Assembly (NCBI GenBank): GCA_045655645.1
Contig: JAZOPS010000026.1
Location: 1-64,000 of the forward strand
Length of the DNA: 64,000 nt
Direction of reading: 5' to 3'
From: Fimenecus sp045655645
Lineage (GTDB): Bacteria > Bacillota > Clostridia > Oscillospirales > Acutalibacteraceae
Below, piece by piece: positions 41,901 through 53,100 of this stretch (its first letter is position 1; each line of letters begins with the position of its first letter). Both the position numbers and the translations under genes were made by a program. Below the pieces are notes generated by a model. It was given only the letters and a program-made list of their open reading frames with translations. It searched no databases and had not been told where the DNA came from.

Positions 41901-43739
41901 TTAGAAATTGCAGTATTCAACAGTTAAAAGAACACCGTTTGATAAGTTTTCTCTTGTGAAAACGAACAATTCACTAAACATTTTAACATTTGCATTTTGC
42001 GGGTCTGATGTTTCAACATAAATATATTTAGGTATTTTTCGGGGGTTTTGTTTGTAGTATCTAATCAATAATTGTGGGTCAATAGCTCCACGATACCACG
42101 TCGTATATGTCGCTATAGAACGGTCTAAATGCAGATACATCCAGTTGCTGTAAGATGCTACTAATACTGGGTCAATACCGATACTACGTTCTTTTATATA
42201 GTTTAAATCATTTATTGATTTACTATACTTTTCATGTTGCTCAGCAGACATATATAATCCCGAATAAGGTCCGGTTGTCGCCTTAACGGCATCGCCCTTA
42301 GGAAATTGGTCATACTGATAAAACAGACCACAAAACAATATTTGCAAGCAAAATCCTACGATTATAACACTGCGAAATGCACCGCTTTTTGCTTTGCCAA
42401 CATTTGAGTCAATATCTTTATTTGAGTCTGTGCGCATTTCCTTCCATAAGTCCATTGCAAAAAATACACCTGCAACATTACCAACTGCGAGTACGATTCC
42501 AATGACAGCTAACAACGTATCCGCGGCGAGATACTGAAAAAATGTCGCTACTAAGCAAGGTATGTACATACAACGGAACAGAACTTTATTCTTATTCTCT
42601 GTCAACAGATAACATATAAGAGATAATACGCTAAATGGTAATGAAATGGCACACTTATATATCTCTATCTCCTTCATAACGCCAAATATAAATAATATTA
42701 TCCATAAAACAGAAATAGACAAATAAACGAAACGATGATTGTTGCATTTTTTCTTCTTGTCAACTAGCAATGCTATAAACAATACGGGTAATATCCAAGG
42801 CATTCCGAAATTAGCTATGTTGAAATAATAAAATGTTTCTTTAAGTTTAGCTAAAAGCGAGCTGGAGGCAATGTCGTATTCACTACTACCAAAAAGGTTT
42901 TCCAGGTTATTAAAAATCGAGTCAATTGTTCCGCCGGTTAAAAAGAAGAATATAAGTGCAATGACAACAACTATGAGAATGCCACAAGAAAACCATAAAA
43001 CAGCTTCTTTTGTAAATAAACAAGTATAGTTTTCTATATTGGGAAAAGACTTGTCAAATTGTTTTTTTTGCTCTTTCTTTTGTCTTTTGGTGAGTTTCTT
43101 CCCCTTTTTCTGTTGGTTAGAAAGCTTATTTTCAATCATATGACTCTTAACTAAGTCGCGCTTTGTCCATAAAACGCAACAGATAAGATATAATGCGAAG
43201 ACAAAACAAAAAAGCGGATTGCATATACAACAACAACCAAAGCATAATCCGCCTAAAATATAATAAGCAACAGATTTTTTCTCGTAAATTGAAATCATAC
43301 AAATAGTTAATAATAGCAGAAATACAACAAACATAGATTGATAGCTTATTGCCAGAAACCTATATGGTATCTGGAAGTAAAACATCATTGATGCCATAAT
43401 TGCCCAAGCACCATATTTCTTGAAAAAACGATATATGATAACTGCAATTGTAGTGTGAATAAAAAGATATATACATCTTAAAAAGATGAATATACCATCA
43501 AGAGAACCTTTAATAGCTGTCCAAATATATACAGGTAAGTATTGAAATAATGACGAAAACTGTGTTAGATGCCATTCGTGTTGAACCAAACTATCGCCAT
43601 TTAAAATACGAAATGGGATTGTTACATAAAAACTTTCATCTTCAGAATATGGAATAATAAAAACAAAAAGCATATGTATCATTAATACTGATAGCAAAGA
43701 TATAACAAATAAAAAATCAGTGCTTTTTATTTTTTTCAT
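41901..43739 (-). CDS. Multi-pass GT-C-type glycosyltransferase-like membrane protein
   Basis: A 612-residue membrane protein with about 12 hydrophobic helices. The first outer loop after helix 1 carries an acidic motif (PYSEDESFYVTIPFRILNGD), as in GT39-like lipid-linked-sugar transferases. A basic cytoplasmic loop lies near residues 205-235 (NQQKKGKKLTKRQKKEQKKQ). The last 110 residues are soluble and outward-facing (YSNWMYLHLDRSIATYTTWY). It probably uses polyprenyl-phosphate sugar outside the cell. The divergent genes make such a donor (a DPM1-like GT2), which fits. GAGGGTG precedes the chosen ATG, and a TTGACT-17-TAAAAT promoter at 43780-43808 excludes longer starts. Confidence 0.72.
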   Translation of the reverse strand: MKKIKSTDFLFVISLLSVLMIHMLFVFIIPYSEDESFYVTIPFRILNGDSLVQHEWHLTQFSSLFQYLPVYIWTAIKGSLDGIFIFLRCIYLFIHTTIAVIIYRFFKKYGAWAIMASMMFYFQIPYRFLAISYQSMFVVFLLLLTICMISIYEKKSVAYYILGGLCFGCCCICNPLFCFVFALYLICCVLWTKRDLVKSHMIENKLSNQQKKGKKLTKRQKKEQKKQFDKSFPNIENYTCLFTKEAVLWFSCGILIVVVIALIFFFLTGGTIDSIFNNLENLFGSSEYDIASSSLLAKLKETFYYFNIANFGMPWILPVLFIALLVDKKKKCNNHRFVYLSISVLWIILFIFGVMKEIEIYKCAISLPFSVLSLICYLLTENKNKVLFRCMYIPCLVATFFQYLAADTLLAVIGIVLAVGNVAGVFFAMDLWKEMRTDSNKDIDSNVGKAKSGAFRSVIIVGFCLQILFCGLFYQYDQFPKGDAVKATTGPYSGLYMSAEQHEKYSKSINDLNYIKERSIGIDPVLVASYSNWMYLHLDRSIATYTTWYRGAIDPQLLIRYYKQNPRKIPKYIYVETSDPQNANVKMFSELFVFTRENLSNGVLLTVEYCNF

Positions 43740-43779
43740 CAATATACACCCTCTAAATTCAAGTATAACTTTGTTGATG

Positions 43780-43808
43780 ATTTTAGCATAAAACACAAAT
43801 CAAGTCAA
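43780..43808 (-). promoter_or_regulatory. Promoter of the GT-C membrane protein gene
   Basis: The minus strand reads TTGACT, 17 bases, TAAAAT, ending 41 bases before the ATG at 43739. Confidence 0.7.
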
Positions 43809-43840
43809 ATTTGTCGTGTTATTTAGTGAATTTAACAATA

Positions 43841-43868
43841 AACGAATATCAAACACTTGATATTCGTT
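43841..43868. promoter_or_regulatory. Perfect 12-bp palindrome overlapping a -35 box (operator candidate)
   Basis: AACGAATATCAA and TTGATATTCGTT are separated by ACAC. The right arm contains the -35 box TTGATA of the rightward promoter (-10 TATAAT at 43881-43886, spacer 18). It lies in the short divergent region, so a repressor bound here could control the radical SAM/GT2 operon and possibly both directions. A transcript hairpin is the alternative. Confidence 0.5.
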
Positions 43869-43886
43869 AAATTTTTATGATATAAT
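43857..43886 (+). promoter_or_regulatory. Promoter of the radical SAM/GT2/nucleotidyltransferase operon
   Basis: TTGATA, 18 bases, TATAAT, ending 32 bases before the ATG at 43918. Confidence 0.65.
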
Positions 43887-43917
43887 GTTAAATAAAAATA
43901 ATTTGGAGAAATATGCA

Positions 43918-45369
43918 ATGAGTAGAATAATGTTGCTATATCCCCCGGGGAAAGCATATCAACGAAGTGAAGACCGAGCACAATGTAACTTAGATGAATC
44001 TGCTGTTGCAACTATTCACGCCTGTAATGATTTAGGATATGCCGCTGCAGTTTTGAGAAATCGCAACTATGATGTACGATTGAGAGATTACCAAACCGAG
44101 AAAACAACTCTCCCCGAAGTCAAGACAGATATATTGAATTTTTCACCTGATATAATTGTGATTAGCACAACCAACGCAACAATACCAAGTGACCTGGATT
44201 TTATAACTTGGATTAAAGAATTCCACACTTGTGAGTTTATTGTAAAAGGTGCTATTTTCTTTGATACACCAACTGAAATTTTAAATACACTTGATTTGCA
44301 CAATGTTAATTATCTTATTGGTGGAGAAATCGATACAGTTATCGGCGAACTGGTAGATTGCATTGTTTCTGACAACGATGATTTTGACAACATTCCTGGA
44401 ATTATATATAAAAAAGACGACGCTTTTATAAAGACAAATTTTAATTGTTGGTTTAAGAATTTAGATGATATCCCCTTCCCCGCAAGAGACCTTATGAAAA
44501 ATGAATTGTACCCAAGACCCGATACGGGTGAGCCAATGGCAACAATTCAGGTGTCACGAGGATGTCCTTCAGCGTGTACATACTGTCTTACTCCGGTTAT
44601 TTCGGGAAAATCGCTCAGAAAAAGAAGCGTAGAGAATATTTTTGCAGAAATAGAAGAATGTTATTACAAATATGGTATTAAGAACTTCTTTTTTAAAGCA
44701 GACACATTTACTATTGATGCAGAATGGGCATCGGCTTTGTGTGATTTGATAATCAAATCCGAACTGCACGGAAAAATTGAGTTTACTGTCAATTCAAGAG
44801 TAAAACCACTTGAATTTGAATTACTTCAAAAACTAAAAGAAGCCGGTTGTTTTATGCTTGCAGTCGGTTTTGAAAGTGGAAACAACGAAACGCTGAAGAA
44901 AATAAAAAAAGGGACAACAAGAGAAGATAATCTTCGAGCTGCAAAGCTCATCAAAAAAGCAAAACTTCCCCTTTTTGGTTTCTTTATGATAGGTTTCCCT
45001 TGGGAAACAAAAGAAAATATCACTGAAACTCTTGAATTTATTTTTGATATTGACCCTGATTTTATAGAGGTTCATATAGCGATGCCTTATTATGGCACGG
45101 AATTATATTCTCAATGTATCGAATATAATACTGTTAATCGCAAGGCGTGGGGAAATGATTATTTTTCACCCAACACCATCGGCACACAATCTGTGTCTAT
45201 GGATGAAATTCAAAAAATCAGAAATAATTATTTGCTCAAGTTTTATTTGAGACCAAAATACTTGACAAAAAAAGTGCTTTATTGTATCTCAAAGCCGATT
45301 ATATTGAAGAACTATATAAAACATGGTATAAAATTGTTAAGTACAATTTTTAGAAAAAATAGCAGGTGA
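43918..45369 (+). CDS. B12-binding-domain radical SAM protein
   Basis: A 483-residue enzyme of the P-methyltransferase/BchE-like radical SAM group. The first 150 residues form a cobalamin-binding fold (IMLLYPPGKAYQRSEDRAQC, ILNFSPDIIVISTTNATIPS, YLIGGEID). The radical SAM core follows with the cluster motif SRGCPSACTYC (about residues 217-227), FFKADTFTID, AVGFESGNNETLKKIKKGTT and FFMIGFPWETKEN. Family members methylate or rearrange unactivated carbons. It heads an operon with GT2 and a nucleotidyltransferase, so it may modify a lipid or sugar of a surface glycan (inference). GGAG precedes the ATG at 43918; an upstream ATG overlaps the promoter. Confidence 0.87.
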   Translation: MSRIMLLYPPGKAYQRSEDRAQCNLDESAVATIHACNDLGYAAAVLRNRNYDVRLRDYQTEKTTLPEVKTDILNFSPDIIVISTTNATIPSDLDFITWIKEFHTCEFIVKGAIFFDTPTEILNTLDLHNVNYLIGGEIDTVIGELVDCIVSDNDDFDNIPGIIYKKDDAFIKTNFNCWFKNLDDIPFPARDLMKNELYPRPDTGEPMATIQVSRGCPSACTYCLTPVISGKSLRKRSVENIFAEIEECYYKYGIKNFFFKADTFTIDAEWASALCDLIIKSELHGKIEFTVNSRVKPLEFELLQKLKEAGCFMLAVGFESGNNETLKKIKKGTTREDNLRAAKLIKKAKLPLFGFFMIGFPWETKENITETLEFIFDIDPDFIEVHIAMPYYGTELYSQCIEYNTVNRKAWGNDYFSPNTIGTQSVSMDEIQKIRNNYLLKFYLRPKYLTKKVLYCISKPIILKNYIKHGIKLLSTIFRKNSR

Positions 45370-45375
45370 TGAAGG

Positions 45376-46317
45376 ATGTGCAACAATAAAAAATTAATTT
45401 CAATTGTTGTTCCCAATTACAATGAGGCTGCTACCCTTGACGAGTTGTATGAGAGAACTACAAAAGTTATGCAAAGTCTCGATAAATATGATTATGAAAT
45501 CGTCTTTTTTGATGATGGTTCAACAGACGGCTCAAAACAGAAAATAGAAGAACTTTGCAATAAGGATGAGCATATCAAAGCAGTTTTTTATTCAAAGAAT
45601 TTTGGCTATGCAAAGGGTACTTTCTATTGTTTCCAGCAAGCAAAGGGTGATTGTGCCGTAATTTTGCACGCCGATTTGCAAAATCCACCTGAAGAAATTC
45701 CTAAACTTGTTGAAAAGTGGGAAAAAGGTGCTCAGATTGTTTTCGGTGTTAAAAACCAAAGCCGAGAAAACAAATTTGTTTACTTCATCAGAACAATATT
45801 CTATTGGGTAATCAATAACATTTTTGGTGTTAAAATGGTTCCTCACGCTACTGAGTTTGAATTGTTTGACAAAAGTTTTATTGATATTCTCAAGAGAATT
45901 AATACAAATGAGCCTTTCCTTCGTGGACTTATTTATGAATACGGTTCATCTTATGAATACGTTTATTATCTTCAAGATAGACGAAAAAAAGGTAAAAGTA
46001 AATTTACTCTTTCAAAATATTACGATTTTGCCGTTTGCGGTATTGTAAACGCTTCAAAGGTTTTGCCAAGAAGAGTAATTTGGGTGTCTGTTATTGCAAT
46101 GGTTTTAAGTATATTAGAGCTTCTTATATTCTGTTTACCTGATGCTTTTACTTTATCTCTTAATGAAGCAATAAGTAGCATTATGTTAAGATTGATTTTT
46201 ATTTTTATGGGACTTTTATTGTTAATGATTTCTTTCTGTGCAGAACATCTTATTTCACTTCCCCGCAACAATGGTGAAAAGCCAATCATCATTGAAGAAA
46301 GAAGAATTAACTATTAA
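45376..46317 (+). CDS. GT2 polyprenyl-phosphate glycosyltransferase (DPM1/GtrB-like)
   Basis: A 313-residue inverting glycosyltransferase. Residues 1-230 are a GT-A domain: ISIVVPNYNEAATLDELYER, FFDDGSTDGS (metal/donor site), ILHADLQNPPEEIPKLVEKW (DxD-equivalent D-A-D-L-Q) and the FKKSFI-like segment typical of GtrB. Two C-terminal membrane helices (about residues 235-285) place it at the inner membrane face. Known relatives transfer glucose, mannose or a similar sugar to undecaprenyl phosphate, giving the donor for GT-C enzymes such as the divergent membrane protein. It lies 6 bp after the radical SAM gene. Confidence 0.9.
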   Translation: MCNNKKLISIVVPNYNEAATLDELYERTTKVMQSLDKYDYEIVFFDDGSTDGSKQKIEELCNKDEHIKAVFYSKNFGYAKGTFYCFQQAKGDCAVILHADLQNPPEEIPKLVEKWEKGAQIVFGVKNQSRENKFVYFIRTIFYWVINNIFGVKMVPHATEFELFDKSFIDILKRINTNEPFLRGLIYEYGSSYEYVYYLQDRRKKGKSKFTLSKYYDFAVCGIVNASKVLPRRVIWVSVIAMVLSILELLIFCLPDAFTLSLNEAISSIMLRLIFIFMGLLLLMISFCAEHLISLPRNNGEKPIIIEERRINY

Positions 46318-46355
46318 TCAAAACTTAATTGCCAAAGTGGAAAAGAGGGATATTC

Positions 46356-47081
46356 ATGATTGGTGTGATATTGGCTGGCGGTGACGGAACTCGTTTAACA
46401 ATGAGCACCGGTCAGAATATATGCAAATCTTTAAGAAAAATCAAAGACAAACACTTAATAGAATTTGCACTCAACAATTTAATTGATTTAGCAATAACTG
46501 AAGTTTACATAGTTGTTGGAAAACAAGGCGATTTAATCAAAAACGCTATCGGAGATAAATACAAAAGCCTTAATGTTAGTTATGTTCAACAGTCAGAACA
46601 AAAAGGGTTAGTTGATGCACTTGTGCAAGCGTTGAAAGTTATAGACCCTGATAAAACTGTAATTTTACAGTTGGCTGATGAAATTTTTGTTAATTTGGAT
46701 ACCAAAGAAATAAAAAACGCATTAAAAACAGAAAAATTCGACTTTTATTGTGGTATTACAACAGAAGAAAACGCTGAAAAAATTAAAAATAATTTCTCTG
46801 TTGAAATGAGCGATAAAGCATTGCTCATTAAATGCATAGAAAAGCCTAAAGCCGTTGTTAACAACATAAAAGGTACTGGTTTTACAATCTTTGGTGGTAA
46901 GGCACAGAAAATTATAAAAGAAACATACGAAACAAATCCTCAAAAAGTGCATGACTTGTGCGATTGTTTCAATTATTTAGTAGCAAATAATTATCGTGGC
47001 TTGGCACTTTATGTTGCAGAAAGAGAATTCAATATCAATACCGCTTCAGATTTGACAGAAGCAGAAAGTTTTTTTGATTAG
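46356..47081 (+). CDS. Sugar-phosphate nucleotidyltransferase-like protein
   Basis: A 241-residue protein with the N-terminal nucleotide-binding signature ILAGGDGTRLTMST (residues 4-17), then VYIVVGKQGDLIKNAIGDKY, LQLADEIFVN (acidic metal position) and KCIEKPKAVVNNIKGTGFTI. This is the core of the NTP_transferase family, which makes NDP-sugars from sugar 1-phosphates; the usual SLCKSLLPV-like lysine segment reads NICKSLRKIKDK. It is short, with no C-terminal beta-helix. GAGGGA precedes the ATG at 46356. As last gene of the operon it may make the NDP-sugar used by the GT2 enzyme. Confidence 0.85.
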   Translation: MIGVILAGGDGTRLTMSTGQNICKSLRKIKDKHLIEFALNNLIDLAITEVYIVVGKQGDLIKNAIGDKYKSLNVSYVQQSEQKGLVDALVQALKVIDPDKTVILQLADEIFVNLDTKEIKNALKTEKFDFYCGITTEENAEKIKNNFSVEMSDKALLIKCIEKPKAVVNNIKGTGFTIFGGKAQKIIKETYETNPQKVHDLCDCFNYLVANNYRGLALYVAEREFNINTASDLTEAESFFD

Positions 47082-47088
47082 TAAAACT

Positions 47089-47127
47089 AAAAGCACTCAT
47101 CTTACGATGAGTGCTTTCTTTTTTTTG
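47089..47127. terminator. Bidirectional terminator between the nucleotidyltransferase and giant surface protein genes
   Basis: AAAGCACTCAT / ATGAGTGCTTT with a 6-base loop, then CTTTTTTTT. Confidence 0.82.
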
Positions 47128-47142
47128 TATTGACTACACTAT

Positions 47143-50100
47143 TTATGCAATCCAAACACCATTAGATGCAAATTTATATGTTTTGCCACCTATTTTCTTT
47201 GTGCCTGTTACCATATAACCATTAGCATCAAGATAGTACCACTTGTTACCATCTTTCACCCAGTCATTGATAACCATTCTGCCGTTATCATCAAGATAAC
47301 ACCAGCCTTTGCTATCTGCTACCCATTTATTTGTTAAGCAATAGCCATCAGCACCAATGTAGCACCAACCTTTTGAGTCTTTAACCCATTTATTTGTTAC
47401 CATATAGCCATTTGTACCTACATAGCACCAACCCTTTGAGTCCTTAACCCACTTGTTTGTTGCCATTCTGCCGTCAGCATCAAGATAACACCAGCCCTTG
47501 CTATCTTTTACCCAAGTACTTGTTACACAATAACCATTTTGACCTATGTAACACCAGCCTTTGCTATCTTCAACCCATTTGTTAGTTGCCATTCTGCCAT
47601 CAGCATCAAGATAACACCAACCATGACTATCTGCAACCCACTGGTTTGTTACGCAGTAGCCATTTGCGCCAACATAGCACCAACCTTTTGAGTCTTTAGC
47701 CCATTCATTTACGAGCATATAGCCGTCGCTATCTAAATAGCACCAACCCACGCTATCTTGTTTCCAAGTATTCTTGATTTTTACATTATTTTCATAATAT
47801 GCCCATTTACCATTTTCTTTTATCCAACCGTTTAAACCAGTTGCTGGAATAATGGTTACATCTGTTTTAGCATCGCAGTTTTTACAATGACGTGACTTAC
47901 TGCCATCTGTTGTTGCAGTTGCTTCAACATCTACTGTAAATTCTGTTGCATAATCATGACCAATTTTTTCAATTACTACAGTTTCAAGAGTTTCACCACA
48001 AGTAGCACATTCTTTATGCTTTGAGCCGTCTGTTGTACAAGTTGGAGCTGTATCAGTAATCCAATCACTTGATGTGTGACCTGTTGCATTTACATAATCT
48101 GCAACATAAGTATCACCACAGGCACAAGTATATGTTGTGTAGCCTTGCTCTGTACATGTAGGTGCAGTTACTATTGCATTGTGTGTGTGCTCTGCAAGTT
48201 TGTCAATTGTTTCTGTGTATATGTTACCACAAGCACAAGTAAATGTCATAACACCTGTTGCTGTATGTGTTGCAGGAGTTGTGATTTCTGATGTGTAGTT
48301 ATGTCCTGTTGCTGGGATAACTGTTACGTTTGCTTTGCTTTCACAACGAGAACAATGCTGTGATTTGCTACCTTCTGCTGTACATGTCGGTGCAAGGTCA
48401 ACTGTGTATTCACTTGCATAATCATGACCGAGTTTATTGACAGTCTTAACTTCAAAGTATTCACAATCATTACAATAACCATGTGACACGCCATCGGTTT
48501 CACAAGTTGGAATTGACAATGTGTACCATGTAAGATTATGTTGCAATTTTGGTATTGCAGTTACATTTGTTTTGCTTTCACAACGAGAACAATGCTGTGA
48601 TTTGCTACCTTCTGCTGTACATGTTGGTGCAAGGTCAACTGTGTATTCTGTTGCATAATCATGACCAGTTGCAGGGAGAATGATTCTTTCCAACTCACCA
48701 CAACTTAAATTTAAACAACCTCTACCTTCATATCCATCTTCAGTACAAGTTGGCTCTTCCCTTTCCCAGTCACTCCAATCGTGACCTATTGCAGGGTAGA
48801 TTACTCTTTCACTTAGTTCATTCCAACACACTTCACAACGCATTACACCATAGCCATCAGTTGTGCAGGTTGCAGGAATCTCATACAAGAATTCACGGCT
48901 ATGCATTGTGTCTTGTTTTTTTATAGCATAATCACAATCAAGACAATGCAAAATGTAAGTTCCACTACAGGCTATGGGGTGGTCAAATGAATATTCTTCC
49001 CATTCGGTACTCATTGTGTGAGTATCGTCGTGTATAGGTCTTCCGTCAATTGTTGCATCACATTGTGTACAGTGACGTGACATCCAACCAGCATCACCAT
49101 CCCAAGTAACAATTTCATCAACTGTAAAATCAACTTCATAATCGTGACCAAGAGCAAGCACTTCTCTTGTTTCAACATCACTACAAGATGAGCAAGTATG
49201 TTTTTCGCTACCTGCATTTTCACATGTTGGTGCTACTACTATCTCCCATGCACCATAGTTGTGTCCTGTTGCTGAGACTTCTTCTGTTGCGAGTTTTTCA
49301 CCACAATCTGTACATTCTTCATGTTTAGAACCTGGTTCTGTACAAGTTGGCTCAAGGTCAACTATCCATTTGGTTGTTATATGTTCACAGAAAACACAAG
49401 TTTCAAATGGTTGACCATATTGTTTTGCATAAGCTTCAGTTGTGGAGCCTGCTTGTGCGCAAAGAAGAATTACATTAACACCGCCACGATTCTCGCTAGC
49501 AGTTGTTGCAAATGCATAATTGCCAATTTCTACTTCATCGTTTTTAACGATAATCTTTGTTGCTTTTGATTCTGCAAATGCATAATCACCAATTTCAGTA
49601 ACATTCTTTTCGAGAGTGATTACACCAGCTTTTGCAGGAGGACAATAAATAACCTTTGTCCCCTCTTTGTTATAAAGAATGCCATCAATACTTGAATAGT
49701 ATGGGTTATTTTCGTCAACGTTTATTTCTTCAAGTGAAGAACATCCACTAAATGCAAAAACATTGATATCTTTTACAGTTGCAGGAAGATTTATGCTTGT
49801 AATAGAAGTGCATTCACGGAATGCAGAGCCGTAAATTGTTTCAAGGCTTTCACCAAAGTATATATCTCTAATATTTGCACAATTAGCAAAAGCACCAGCT
49901 TTTATTGTTCTCAAAGTTGAAGGGAAATTAAGAGAAGTTAATCCTTTACAGTTAGCAAAAGCCCAACCACCAATTTCTTGTAAGCCTTCTGGGAATGTAA
50001 TCTCAACAAGATTCTTTCTGCCATCAAAAGCATATCCACCAATTGAAAGAATGCCATCTTTTATATCGACCTTTGTGTTTTCGGACATCATTCCTTTATA

Positions 50101-53100
50101 GCTATAAAGGACATTGTCAGCATATACTACGCCATCAGGCTGAGCCTTTTCCCAAGGTGTGCCATCAAAGTCGTGACCGCCAAGTGAAACCACACTATCA
50201 GGCATATCTATATCTTCAATATCTGACCCTGCAAAAGTTGCATAAACAATATCAGTAACTGTATTGGGAAGTTTCAATGATTTGATTCCCGTGCCTTGAA
50301 AAGCACCCCAACCAATTACTTCAAGTCCTTCTGGGAAGTTGACATCTGTCAATTTTGAGCAATTTTCAAAAGCTTGACCATCAATTTTCTTTAAAGTGCT
50401 TGGCAATTTTACTGTTTTAAGGTTTTGACAACTACGAAAAGCATATCCTCCTATATATTCTACACCCTCTGGAAGTGTTAAACTTGTAATTACATTATTG
50501 GCTTCAAAAGCAAATGGGGCAATTGATACTGTGCCATCTTTAACCACAACATCACTTTCAAGGCTATTGTTTGTTGTGTACAAAGCACTGCCAATATACA
50601 ACATACCATCTTCATAGTTTTCATTACTCTCAATAAATGCTGTACCACTAAACGCATAATATTCAATGCGCTTTATGTTTTTAGATGCATTTACTGTCAA
50701 TAAATTATTGCAACCTGCAAATGCGCTATTTTGAATTGTTTCAACGCTCTCAGGAATATCTATTGATGTTAAACCACTGTCTTTAAAACATTCTTCAGGA
50801 ATGGAAGTGATATTAGAAGGTAATTTTACATCTTTTAAATTCTCACAATCTTCAAAAGCATTATATCCCAAACTTGTAACGCTATCAGGTATTGAAATAG
50901 ATGTCAATCCACTTTGATAAAAAGCATATTCAGCAATGTTTTGAAGACTTGTTTGTGAATTAACACTATCAAAGTTAACTGTATTTAAATTTGTGCAATA
51001 TTCAAAGCATGCGACATTAATTGATGTTACAGATGCTGGTATTGTTATTGTTGTCAATGAAGAGCAATCAATAAATGTAGCTCTTGGTAATTCTGTAATG
51101 CTGTTTGAAAGTTTTATGCTTTCTAATGATTGACAACGAGCGAAAGCCGAATCACCGATAGTTTGAACACTGTCTGGAATATCGAGTGTTTCTAATGAAG
51201 CGCAACCATTAAATGCAGATTCACCAATTGATTGAACACTTTCAGGAATTTCCACACCATTAAGTGATTCACACAAATAAAATGCGCCATCACCAATTGA
51301 TTGAACACCTTCAGGAATTTCTACTGTTGTTAATAAAGTGCATTCCTCGAAAGCGTTGTAAACCATTTCAACAAGATTTTTAGAGAGAGTTACTGATTCA
51401 AGTTTTGATTGCGCAAATGCCTTTGAAGCAATTTTTGTTACTGAATCAGGCATTATATATTCGCCTGTTTTATCCAAATTACAAGAAATTACTTCTGTCA
51501 TATCTTTTGTATAAGTAACTCCATCAATTGTTACAAACTCATCTGAATTTTCATCAAATATGATTGACAACTCAAAATACATCTCGTTTGTAAGAAGCGC
51601 ATCAATATTGTTTACACCTGCAGGGACAGTATAAACACTACCCTTGCCCAGTGGATAAACCACAACAGTTGAGCCGTCTTTTGTATAAACAACACCATCT
51701 TGGCTCATATATGTTTCATTTTCAACAGAAATTTCAATTGTTTCCAACGAATTTGCGTTAGCAAACATATTGGCATCAATGTATCCAACTGATTTGCCAA
51801 GCGTTATTTTTTCAACATTATAGCATCTAATCAACCACATGCTAGAAACGAATTGCACGCTATCAGGAACAATAATTTCAGTAGCATTATATGCTTCAAT
51901 CAATGCAATACCAACTACTGGTTTACCATTGATTTCAGTTGGAATTTCGACCTTTTCTATAGTATTGTCTTTAATACCTGTAATAACAACGCCACCATCA
52001 ATTTCCTCATAATAATATGGCGACATTTCGTCTTCACCAACAATTGTGATTGTTGTGGTTTCTGATTTGCCTAAAACATTAAACTCAACTTCATATGTAT
52101 TGCCTGAAACCCAAGGACTATCATACTGGTTATGTTCATATTCTGCATAATAATTCGACCCATTATACACAACATAAACACTGTTTTCATAGTAATAACC
52201 ATCATTATTATAGCTGCCATAGTTGGGATATAGTGTTGTGCCATCTTTCAAAAGAACTTTGAATTCTATAATATCAGATGCATTATAATAGTAATTTCCA
52301 TCCCAATCCCATTCACCATAAGTTCCTTCTTGAATGGTTGCTGGTTCAACGATAATCTTATCAACAGGACTTTCAACTATTTCTATTACAGAAGCACCTT
52401 CAACACCAAGAAATTCAAAACTAACCTCATATTTACCGATACTTAATTGATTATCATAGCTTTGGCTTGGATAATCATAAGATATCCAATAGCCTGTTTG
52501 CTCTTGTATCTCCCATTGATCCCCTGTGAATACTCGACCATCTTTATAGGTTACTGTATACATTAAATTAGGGAACGAATAGTAGAAATACTCATCATCT
52601 TCATTCCAGTCATATTCCCAATAACCAAATGTTTGCTCAATTATAGAAATTTTTTCAGCCGTAATGCTTGCTACAGGAGTTTCTACGATTTCAACTTCAG
52701 CAGTGCCTTTAATACCAAGGAATTCAATATTGAATGTATGTTTACCAATGCCCCACTGATTTTCATAACTCTGGTCTGAATATGAACTAACCCAAGCCTC
52801 AAACTCATCATAAATATCGTACTCATCACCTGTAAACACGGTTCCATCTTTACAAGTTACTGTATATGTAACATCACTAGGAAGTTCATAACAATAGTAT
52901 TCTTCAGTTGCACCAGAATCATTAAATGTATAATAACCATTTGTAAATTCAATTATCGGTTTATTAGCAACTGCACTGATACTTGCAATTGGGTTTTCTA
53001 TGATTTCAATTTCTGCAGTGCACTCAGCCCTACCAGCCTTAATTGTGAATGTATGTTTACCAATGCCCCACTGATTTTCAGAGCTTTGGTCTGAATAATC

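Noticed and set aside
47143..47830. Regularly spaced near-identical DNA repeats resembling a CRISPR array
   Set aside because: They are in frame inside a gene and encode wall-binding repeats; spacers are not unique sequence.
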